Assembly (NCBI GenBank): GCA_018398765.1
Contig: JAHBMJ010000353.1
Location: forward strand, 20,001 to 35,000
Direction of reading: 5' to 3'
Length of the DNA stretch: 15,000 bases
Source: Chromera velia
Taxonomy: Eukaryota > Sar > Chromeraceae
Below the pieces are notes generated by a model, which saw nothing but the letters and a program-made list of their open reading frames with translations, was not told the origin of the DNA and did not search any database. Positions 1 through 8,223 of the stretch are shown here, piece by piece. Position 1 is the stretch's first letter. Every line of letters begins with the position of its first letter. A program made the translations under genes and the position numbers.

Positions 1-436
1 ATACATTTCAACCTGTAGAAAGAGCCCCGGCAGGTTGGAAAGTACTGCCCTCTGAGGAAGCTGAAGTACGATAATCCACTTTCCGGCCATCGCAGGAACG
101 CATGCAACCTTAATTTGTCGGACGATATATATATGGACGGTCCCGAAAGGCGGTTGTACGGTGTAAAATCGGTGACCTCCTGCTTTCTGGGACCCAGGAG
201 ACGGTGGCAGCGCGGGGCCGAAGGCCGCTCAAGAAGGAGACGGAAAGGAACTCGACTGAGCGATATACTGGAAGAGTGCTATACGCTTGTGTACCTTCTC
301 TTCCACCTTCCTGCAAACCCTCAAACCTCTCCAGCAATACTCTTACACCAAGGCCAAGGACTATTTTTCTTCTAAAAGAAGACAGAAAGCTTTCCAAATT
401 GAACATCCGCCTCATTCGTCTTCTTTTCATCTCAAA
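1..436 (+). promoter_or_regulatory. petJ upstream region and 5'UTR
   Basis: This is the flank upstream of the cytochrome c6 start. It holds a short TATA-like run (GATATATATATGG, about 124-136), the 9-mer CATGCAACC at 101-109 that recurs only in the divergent promoter near 12.93 kb, and a 7-bp inverted repeat (CAACCTG at 9-15, CAGGTTG at 31-37). The last 150 bases are pyrimidine-rich, as expected of a 5'UTR leader. The transcription start cannot be placed from sequence alone. An ATG at 287 is in frame with petJ, but it would put about 50 non-hydrophobic residues before the signal peptide, so I treat it as untranslated. Confidence 0.5.
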
Positions 437-946
437 ATGAAGTTTGCAGCTCTTGCCGCCGTCCTTGGTCTTGTCTCCACCAAAGCTTTCGTCGCTCCCG
501 GCACCGGAATTCTCGGAGCACAGAGACGCCGCGCAGACTGCCAGCGTGCTGTGATGAAGGCCACCGATGCCAGCGAGGAGGAGGCCGACTGGGCATGCGG
601 CCTCGGTGCCAGGGCTGTGGACATTGCCGCCAAGACTCTCCCCCTGGCAGTCGCTGCTCTCGCCCCCGCCTCAGCTTTTGCCGAGGGAGACCCCGAGCTT
701 GGTGAGCTTGTCTTCTCTGGCAACTGCGCTGCCTGCCATGCTGGAGGCAACAACGTTGTCAAGACCGAGAAGACCCTCAAGAAGGCCGCACTTGACGAGA
801 ACGGAATGAACTCATTCGACAAGGTCGTCTACCAGGTCACCAACGGAAAGAACGCCATGCCCGCCTTTGGAGGACGTCTTTCTGAGGATGACATCCAGAA
901 CGTTGCCTCTTTCGTTCTTGACCAGGCCAACGGCAACAAGTGGTAA
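437..946 (+). CDS. petJ: cytochrome c6, plastid (thylakoid lumen) precursor
   Basis: This 169-aa precursor carries electrons from cytochrome b6f to photosystem I in the thylakoid lumen. The leader has three parts: a hydrophobic signal peptide (residues 1 to about 17, cut near STKA|FVAP), a basic transit peptide beginning with Phe18 (FVAP), and a lumen signal (about 63-82) ending in ASAFA. The mature protein is about 87 aa, normal for the family. Haem is bound by C97-x-x-C100-H101 (CAACH), the axial ligand is Met141 in NAMPAFGGRL, and the chain ends with Trp169. The ATG at 437 has A at -3 and starts a canonical signal peptide; the in-frame ATG at 287 does not. There is no intron, and codons lean towards C-ending forms, consistent with high expression. 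The leader implies a plastid of secondary or higher order. Confidence 0.96.
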   Translation: MKFAALAAVLGLVSTKAFVAPGTGILGAQRRRADCQRAVMKATDASEEEADWACGLGARAVDIAAKTLPLAVAALAPASAFAEGDPELGELVFSGNCAACHAGGNNVVKTEKTLKKAALDENGMNSFDKVVYQVTNGKNAMPAFGGRLSEDDIQNVASFVLDQANGNKW

Positions 947-1434
947 ACGGCTCGCTAGCTCGTCGGGGAGTCTTCCGACGTTCTGACAGACTGACTTTTT
1001 CTGTCTGCAGTAGCTGCGCCTTGCCTTGGCTATGCCTCCCACCGGGGTTCCCTTGTCTTTTCTTCTGTTCACGCGGAGAATCGGGATGGAACCAGGCCTC
1101 TCCCAGGGCGCCTTTTGGTGCCGGAACGAAAGAGAGAGGAAACTGAAGAAGGCACGACGACTTGACTTTTTAGTAGTTGACTCATGATGTTGTGATGGCA
1201 GCGTTGTGAGAATAGTGGGGACAAAAGTTGCGCGTGCAAGCGCACAGATGTCTTGATTCAGAATGACCCTTTTAGACTGGGGAAGAAATGGGATGATGTA
1301 GTTGTTTGGTGTCGTCGGTGCAAATTTCAAATTCGTTGTTTGATTGACTGGCTTAGAACTAACACACCTCGCCTCTTTTGTAATCTGTTGCGCGGTTTCA
1401 AGGGGTTGGGGATCATGGTGTCTCAATCAGATTT
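947..1434. other. petJ 3' flank, no gene seen
   Basis: I see no supported coding region here. Open frames on either strand lack domain features and splice support. The first part is probably the petJ 3'UTR; a poly(A) site cannot be placed with confidence. Confidence 0.5.
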
Positions 1435-1785
1435 TTGTCTGTGCCTCTTTATTCCCCTCTTTCTCTTTCTCTTTCTCTTTTGTCGCCTCCTTGATCACCC
1501 TTTCCGCCTCTTGCTGTGTCTGTGTGATTTTACGTCTGTCCTTCACTGTCTGTGAGGGGGTCTCAAACATCAGTCTGATGGTGTTCTGCGTATGTGTTTC
1601 TGTCAGTCTCTGTGTATCAGTGTCGCGTCTATCTCTTTCTGTGTGCTTTGTTGGAAAAGTGGAGCTGCAGGGCTTCGGATCTTCTCAGCCCCTCGGACTC
1701 ACTCCTTCTCAGCTTTCACGCGCACACTTCTCTCTCTCTCCCTCCCCTCTCTCACTCTCTCACTCCCTCCCTGCATCGTGTGTGC
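1435..1785 (+). repeat. pyrimidine-rich low-complexity tract
   Basis: CT-rich sequence with TTTCTC repeats near 1459-1480 and TCTC/CTCC runs at about 1729-1770. The + strand is strongly biased to C and T. It can form purine-pyrimidine mirror structures. The open frames across it are low-complexity and not believable as genes. Confidence 0.8.
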
Positions 1786-1809
1786 GCGTGTGCGTGCGAG
1801 TATGAGAGC

Positions 1810-1813
1810 TGTA

Positions 1814-1847
<34 letters not shown>

Positions 1848-2047
1848 CGCGCGTGCGTGTGCGTGTGCGTGTGCGTGTGCGTGTGCGTGCGTGCGTGCGT
1901 GCGTGTGTGTGGGTGGGTGGGTGCGTGCGTGCGTGCGTGCGTGCGGGTGCGTGCGTGCGTGCGGGTGCGTGCGTGCGTGCGTGCGTGTGTGTGTGTGTGT
2001 GGGTGGGTGTGTGGGTGTGTGTGTCTGGGTGTGTGTGTGGGGGTGTG
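1810..2047 (+). repeat. GT/GC alternating microsatellite (Z-DNA candidate) with G-tracts
   Basis: From 1810 to about 1911 purine and pyrimidine alternate without a break: (GT)n, then (GC)n, then GTGCGT-type units. This continues as GTGC units with GGGTGGGTGGG at 1911-1921 and further GGG groups to about 2045. The first half is ideal for left-handed Z-DNA and the second half has some G-quadruplex potential. The open frames here in several registers are repeat artefacts. Confidence 0.95.
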
Positions 2048-2791
2048 TGCTCGTCATGGTTTACGTAGCGATGTAGTGTGGTCTAGTGTGTGGTTCCCTC
2101 CCTTTGTATGAACTATAGTGTGTGAATCATCGCTTCCTTCATCTGAGTCTCCTTGTGAGTCCTGTTTCCCCTTCATCTGACTCGGAGTCATCCCCGTTTT
2201 TGTGTTTGCTAGTGTGTTTTTTCCTAGGTTTCTACCTAGGTTTTTTCTCTAGTCCCAGCTCTAGTCTAGTCTCTAGCAGAATCTCTATTTTGAGGCTATA
2301 TATATATATATATATTTGACTGGCTATGTCAAATAGTATATTTCTAAATTAGGTGTTACAATAAAAAAAAAGTATTGATTTTTTTATAAGGCTTTTTTTT
2401 TTCTGGAGCAACTACGCTACTTTAGGCTAGTTGTAATATTAATTACCATAATCAATTGACAATTAAATTATGATAGGATAGGATAAGTTACTGTTACCGC
2501 ATGATATCGATATGTTATATATGTACTATACGGTCAGGAGTAATCAAGTAAGGTTAGTTACGGATTTAATGTGGAACTTGAATGACTGCCAAGCTGCGAG
2601 GTAACCAGAATACGGGTAAATACACCGTTTAATACAGGTAAATATAGGACTATCTGAGATCGCCCCAGCAGCACATCTCTTCACAACAGTCTTCGAAAAC
2701 TGCTTCCCGCTTCGAAAAAGGTGGCGTCTTCACCAAGTTCTGGTCATTCAAAAATTTTGGCAACTTACCGTCTCCAACCAATTCCTTTCCA
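2048..2791. other. AT-rich spacer, no gene seen
   Basis: Contains CTAGT/TCTAG words at about 2250-2280, an alternating TA run at about 2297-2316, and AT-rich DNA to about 2640. The part just before 2792 could be the 5' leader of the decayed element that follows. No gene or RNA is recognised. Confidence 0.5.
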
Positions 2792-3799
2792 ATGTCGACT
2801 AAACTCTCTGAAGATCCCCGACAAAAATGGGTTGCAGCTTTCAAGGCTGGTGCAAGAGAAGCTGTTGATGAAGGAATTGACTCTCTTTCCAAAGATGTGA
2901 GTGATCTGCAGGTAACGCAGCAGACGTACATGTCTCAACTTACTTCTCAGAATGATCGTCTAACCTTTCTTGAGAGCCGATTTGATAAGCTTCTTAAAAA
3001 GACAAAGAGACGACAGAACACGAACCGTAGAGTCCTCTTAGGCTTTGATCTCCTCCCCGGTTACTCACAGTCCGAGCGTTTCAGTGAAGACAAAGCTCTT
3101 TTCCATGACCCTGGCTCTGAATTCTGGATGTTATTGAAGATGGACGTCTTCACTCATGCTCGAGGAACCTGGGAGGAATTTTAGCCCAGGCATAACATTG
3201 TTGACACATATTCTTACCCAAACGGCACAGTGCTTAAGTTCCTCGACAAGAGACGCGCTCAGAAGTTTTCTTCTCTGTTTCAGCCGCAGGGTTTCCATGG
3301 AGAGATTATTGCAAACGGGGTGACCGTTGTTTCTTTCATGGTGAGACTAGCGAAGACAAAAGCCCAGCTTGCTGCAGCAAAAGAGCGACGCGAAGCTTCT
3401 CAGTCTGCCCTGCCCTAAAAGAAGTCACCCCTCCTGTCTTCTGCTCCTTCCCACCCTCCAGTACCAAAGCAACCTGCGTTCCCAACCAAAACAGCTCCCG
3501 TCTTCCAGGCCGCCTCGGCTACTTCGGCAGGCCTCCCTTCCGGCCATGCTTTAGAATCTTTCCCGATCCCCATTTTAGCGAACGATGAAACACCGCCTCC
3601 AAGGGTTAGCTACTGTTCAGAGCTGCCACTTGCTCCCATAGTATTCAGACCTCCGCAGCCTCGATTCTGAGACCGGGATCAGCCTAGTCCAGTGATGCCG
3701 GTCCAATCTGTGGGTGGTGTCCCTTCGGTATCAACCCAATCGGCGGCGGGGTTTGGGAAGAGACAATTAATTAAAACATGCACACGTCTCAAACTTTGA
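2792..3799 (+). pseudogene. decayed coiled-coil ORF, possibly retroelement ORF1-like
   Basis: One reading frame runs from ATG 2792 to TGA 3797-3799 (335 codons), broken only by in-frame TAG at 3182, TAA at 3416 and TGA at 3668; no frameshift is needed. The N-terminal part contains heptad-like hydrophobics (residues about 28-70, ending in LLKKTKRR), a coiled-coil signature. It is followed by a basic patch and a compact segment starting RRVLLGFDLLPG. After the first stop comes a segment with VLKFLDKRR and a basic, Ala-rich helix, then a Pro/Ala-rich tail. Coiled coil, then a compact domain, then a basic helix is the layout of ORF1 proteins of L1-type non-LTR elements. That family call is inference. 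No reverse transcriptase frame is visible downstream. It could instead be a host gene remnant. Its AT-rich surroundings differ from petJ. Confidence 0.45.
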
Positions 3800-4045
3800 G
3801 GCCTCTCACGGGGAAGAGAGGTGCCGATGCTCCGCAGACGGAACTGAGGGCGGGACTGTTTGTCAAAGAAAGAAACCATGCAGAAGGGGGAGAAGACAGT
3901 AGACGGACAAACAAGAAGAAGAAAAAGAAGAAAGGAGAATCTGATGGAGGGCTGGAAAAGGAGAAAGCGGGGGGCTGATAAGAAAAACAAGTTAAAAAAG
4001 TCTCCCCCTCTCTATCGTTGGAAGAGGAAGGAATTGTTTTAAGTA
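3800..4045 (+). repeat. purine-rich tract downstream of the decayed ORF
   Basis: Strongly A/G-rich + strand, densest at 3910-3990 with GAAGAAGAAAAAGAAG-type sequence. The overlapping short open frames (Lys/Glu/Arg-rich on +, Phe/Leu-rich on -) follow from composition. It could be the A-rich 3' part of a retroelement, but no target-site duplication was found by eye. Confidence 0.5.
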
Positions 4046-4351
4046 GAAAAGGGGAATTATGGTTAACATAAGTTAAAAAGGGGGGGCTGGCTCTAGGTTG
4101 GGCTTTTACGGTTTATGTTTGTCTCTCGTTTTCTGGTTTTGAATGTTTTTTAACCAAGAAAAACACGTATGCTGAAAAAGGAACGTGAGGTAATGGGGAG
4201 ATCTACAGATTGAAGACTATAATTTGAGGTGGTTTATCCTTCGGGGGGAGAAGGCTGGTGAAAGGTTTATGTGCTGCATTATAATGTTTACAGTACGTAA
4301 CTGTTGGATCTCTTTTTCCTTTTTCTAGGGGCCCTGTGGGGCACTTCAGCC

Positions 4352-4806
4352 GGTTACACCATGGTTACTGACCCTACACCTCCCCCCCTACAACGTATGA
4401 CATGTAACCATCAATCAAAAGTGGTGCCAATCGATTAGTTACGTTTGGTTACTCACAAAACTGGCTTCAAGATTGTTAAACAATTCAGGTTATGGTCAAA
4501 AAAGATAAAAAATGATGTGTCATACTCACTTTGCCCCCAAACTCCCCGTAACTGGGTAACAAGTAACCTTTTTTGACCCCCCTCAAAAATGAAGTAACCT
4601 CCCTTAAGAAGCATTCAAACGTATTCTAAACATTATTTTGAATGTTTTTAAAAGTTGAAAATTTGGTCGGTTATTGAGGTCAAAATGCTTGTAACCGGGT
4701 AACCTGTAACCTCTTTGTATGACAAAGATAAAAAGGGGGTAACCCAAAGACTGGGCCAAAGTAACCACGTAGCCTACACTTCAAAAACATCAAATTTTGA
4801 CGTAAC
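4352..4806. repeat. cluster of GTAAC/GTTAC motifs
   Basis: About 15 copies of GTAAC or its complement GTTAC lie within 455 bases, often extended to GGTAACC. Four of the first five are in GTTAC orientation (4353, 4364, 4438, 4448; the exception is GTAAC at 4404). From 4548 on, all ten are GTAAC. Spacing is irregular, so this is not a simple tandem repeat. Function unknown. Confidence 0.7.
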
Positions 4807-5465
4807 TTGACCAGGCGGAGCTCCAGGTTCAACTTGCCGGACTAGCTCGCAAAACTCTGTTTTTGTTTATATTTTATGTTATTCTGGGCTCAAAATCTAC
4901 CATAACCTTCCAGAGTGCTCCCTCCTAGTCCTTTCTTCTGCATGGTAGTGCTTTCCTTTTAGGTGTCTAAGGGCTTCTTCGGAGCTCCTAGGCGTCTTCC
5001 CCCTCGGCCGCTTGGGGAGCCTCAGGGCGGTATCCGGCGGAGTTGGTTAGGCTTTTAAGACGTAGCCCAGCATGTCCCCCCCCTAGAAGTCCTCTCTCAC
5101 TTGAGGCACTTTGGGAAGCGTTAGGAAGCATTGCACGTGGTTGGAAAGGAGAAGGGGGTCTGAAGCTCAGGGTAGTCCTTTTTTATGCAAGCTCCTTGAT
5201 TTTGTCCGGCCTTCCAGGCAGGAAGAGGCTGAGTGGCAAGTGAGTGGTATCTCTTGCTCCTCTTGAAGGGGTTGCTAGTTTCTGGTTGACTCAGTGTGGC
5301 CTCTCTGGGCGAGCTTTTATGCTCCTAGGCTAGCAATGCATATATGCCCAGACTGCCCTTTGCCATTGGGACACGATGGCTGCCGGGTTTAGTTAACCTC
5401 ATCATCACGGGTTACAGTATAAGGCTGGGAAAAGATTTATTTAGAAAAGGTTCAAATATGAAAAA
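4807..5465. other. gene-free interval
   Basis: No convincing coding frame or RNA gene. A C-rich run lies near 5075-5083. The inverted word CAGGTTCAAC at 4824-4833 matches, on the other strand, the units of the array starting at 5467. An inverted pair AGGTTCA/TGAACCT sits at about 5449-5472. Confidence 0.4.
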
Positions 5466-5466
5466 G

Positions 5467-5523
5467 TGAACCTGTTGAACCTGTTTTGAACCTGTTGAAC
5501 CTGGTAAACCTGTTTTGAACCTG
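5467..5523 (+). repeat. TGAACCTG short tandem array
   Basis: Five exact TGAACCTG copies (5467, 5476, 5487, 5496, 5516) and one TAAACCTG variant (5505), at start-to-start steps of 9 or 11 bases. The same core recurs as a palindrome at 6207-6223. Confidence 0.85.
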
Positions 5524-5579
5524 TTTTTGAGACCATGCCTTGACCATGCTTAAGATCATATACGCACGTGGCTATTAGG

Positions 5580-5990
5580 ACAAGCCTGGCTAGGCCGGGC
5601 CGGGGCGCGCCGTCCATGGCTTAGGACAAATAGAAAGCCGGAGCTGGGTATCTATAATAAGTTAATTTATATTAAATAATAACTCTCTCTAGCTGTTTTA
5701 ATTTATTGACGACTGTGCTTTCTGCTAGGCTTTCTAGCTTTCTCTGGCCGGGCTCGGGTAAGTGGGGTCAAACAGACCGTAAAAGCGCCGACTTAGGGGC
5801 CAGGATGGGGTCAGGTTAGGCCATGAGCCGGGAACGCGGTGGGGCTAGAGGGTAGATAGGGTTAGACAAGGGCGTCAGAGGCGGCGCCGCCGGCTAGGGG
5901 GGGCAGACAAGGCCGGCAGGCGGGCCTGGCCCAGGCAGGCCAGGCACGAAGGCGAGTTAGGCCGGACCCTAGGCCGGACCGGTTTACAAA
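5580..5990. other. GC-rich islands flanking an AT-rich block
   Basis: Two GC-rich stretches (about 5585-5640 and 5745-5985) enriched in AGGCCGG/GGCCGG words enclose an AT-rich block at about 5650-5710. TAGGCCGGACC is repeated in tandem at 5958-5968 and 5970-5980. No open frame or RNA gene is recognised. The composition changes abruptly at about 5990. Confidence 0.5.
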
Positions 5991-6480
5991 CTAGATCCAG
6001 CGTTAAACGTACGTTTTCGTTTTAAATTTCATATGTAATCTTTAAATCACCTTTCAGTGGCTTTCACAATCTTTAGATTACCCCAAGGTCCCCAACAAAA
6101 AATTAAGTACTAAAACTATCATGAAAACACTCAAAAAACATGTAAAAACTCAAAATACAGTAGTAAAAATAGCAATTTTACACTAATTAAAGGTGAATCT
6201 GTTTTTGAACCTGATTCAGGTTCATTACTTCAAAGTAAACCTTAAACCTTTTCCTAGCACTACTATCTAATACAGTAGTACTTTTAAAAATCGTAATAAC
6301 CAAAAAAATGCCAGAAAAAAAAATATAACACAGCGGCACAGCATGGTTTCTTAGGGGCATGGGCCGTATGGTTATGTTCATGAGACGGATCCTCTAGTGG
6401 ATCCTTTTAAATTTTTTTTAATATAATTAATTAAATGCCACCTCAAACTATAGGATGCTGATTCTGCCCCCCTTTCAAAA
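5991..6480. other. AT-rich gene-free interval with a palindrome
   Basis: A/T-rich sequence. GAACCTGA-T-TCAGGTTC at 6207-6223 is an exact 8-bp inverted repeat with a 1-base centre, built on the core of the array at 5467. GGATCC occurs twice at about 6388-6406. The short open frames on the - strand have no recognisable features. Confidence 0.45.
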
Positions 6481-7315
6481 AGAGACGCTCGAAGAGCTCG
6501 AATGTTCCAGTCTTTATATTTGGGATCTTTAGCGACTGCCGAAGTGAAACGTCTTCCTGTTAGACTGATCACAGACTGGACTTGCACCAGCTCCTACCAG
6601 CTCCAAAGACAACAAACAAGGCCAAACAAAGTGGGGTCTTCCAGACCCTGCATGCTGTGTGCTTCCTTCCATACAAGAAAGAATGTGTACTGAAGGACGA
6701 AACTTCAGGGTGACCCACACAAGGGGATCACATCAGGAAGGTAAGCTGCAACAAAGGAGGGAAGGAGGGATCCGGTCGATCGAGGGTGATGATGGATGGA
6801 GTGGTCTATAGGTACTCGAGATGCGACGAAAGGAGCTCTCAGGACCTTCAAGGCAGGAGACGACAAGACAAAAGACAGAGGGACATTCCCTCATGCACTG
6901 CAGGCTGAACGTCGCAAGGAACACGATCAGAAAAGCCTTCCATGGGAATGCCCCTGCAGAACGGGAGAAGAAAAAGCCCCGTTTTCTTTCATCTTAGCTG
7001 CTCGGTTCAGGTGCAGGACATGACCATGCAGCTCGTTGCACCAACCCCTCATTTGAACACGGTGGTCTTCCCTTGCATTTCTACGTTCATATGGGGCAGG
7101 AAAGCTTTTTCTCTGCAAAAAACATTCACATGACGACACCAGGAGAGAAGAAGGGCATGCAGGGACAATCTCTCTCGTCATTCCGGACCTGGGTGATCCT
7201 GCCAACCATGCAGCCGGACAGGTCAGTCCTGCCGCACATTGACAGAAAGCGATCGACACGTCGCATACAGGCAGCACAGAGGACGAGACACAGAAGGTCT
7301 GACTGTTCAGCTAGC
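6481..7315. other. interval downstream of the exonuclease gene, no gene seen
   Basis: GC content is closer to that of the genes, but no frame shows a domain or a consistent splice chain. The right part is probably the 3'UTR of the minus-strand gene ending at 7316. Isolated splice-like words on the + strand (for example AAG|GTAAGC near 6740) have no partner exon. Confidence 0.35.
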
Positions 7316-8223
7316 CTAGTCAGACATTTCTTCTTTTACAGGTACGGGCTCCTTTGTTTCTTCGCCCCGGTACGCACAATCGGTACCCGAAGGGACATTG
7401 AGAAGTGGAAGAAAAAATTCAGCACCGCTCCGCGACTCTCGTCTCTGGAGCCACGAAGAATTCTGTACTTCCTTCTCATCTTCTCTTCGTTTCCTCTTCT
7501 TGAACCCCCCCCCTTCGACTTTCTCCGGCTCGACAGCTTGCTGACTATTCGTCTTTCCTCCTGCTCCGCTCTGGAGTTTCCCTCTTTCTTTCACAACTCG
7601 CACTTCTATCGCAAGCTTGCCTCGGAATTCCGGGGGCTCCCTGAGAGCCTCGGGAGGAACTGAGGGGAGAAGTTTTGCAGTCTGCTGCTCTGATGGACTC
7701 AAAAGATCTCGACTCTGTGATTCATTCAGCCGCCCCACCCATAACCCTCTTGAGTCATCCAAGTAGCCTGACAGGTCAGGCGTTTCGGCATATTTGGTGG
7801 AAAGGATAAAATGGGTTTTGGAGCGGCTGTCGAAGTCCCCGGACAGGAGGGAGCTGAGCTGGCGCGTAAGGTCTCCGACCCTTTGAATGGTAAGGTCGGA
7901 CGTTGGTTGGAATGTTCCGACGGGTAAGCCTGCCCTGAACTGTAAGAGAAGTGACGGCCCGGCAGAGGCGTTTTCTGCAGGAGGGCTGTGCAGGCTGTCC
8001 AACAGGTCCCACAAAAAGCGGACCTCAGTGGGACAGTGATCGTAGTCCCTTTGAAACAAACGGAACGGCCTGCTCTTTCCCCATTTTGGCTTCAATACCA
8101 ATCCTGAGGCTTCTGCACAGCTCTTGACAAAACGTTCCAGAGGATCCATGATCGTCAGGAGCAAGAACGCTTTCTTGTCGACGAGGGACAGTAAAGTCCA
8201 TGCTGGGGCAACGCTCGGGGTTT
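7316..8223 (-). other. last coding exon with nuclear localisation signal
   Basis: Starts after an AATGCAG acceptor; its first two bases complete the codon left by exon 8716-8490 (G|AA, Glu). It encodes 301 residues and stops at TAG 7318-7316. The sequence is soluble and mixed, then strongly charged near the end. KKRKRR lies just after three glycines encoded by a run of nine G on the minus strand (7505-7513). No transmembrane segment or known domain is seen. Confidence 0.65.

Noticed and set aside
287-436. In-frame ATG extending cytochrome c6 by 50 residues
   Set aside because: The extension is not hydrophobic and would bury a canonical signal peptide. The 437 ATG fits family and targeting.
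1592-2076. Long Cys/Val/Arg-rich and His/Thr-rich open frames on both strands
   Set aside because: They are produced by the GT/GC microsatellite, which has no stops in several registers.
5447-5460. GGTTCAAAT resembling a tRNA B box
   Set aside because: No matching A box, acceptor stem or anticodon arm was found around it.
6388-6406. GGATCC-TCTAGT-GGATCC resembling a cloning site
   Set aside because: It differs from common vector polylinkers after a few bases and lies in ordinary AT-rich genomic sequence. Chance is the simplest explanation.
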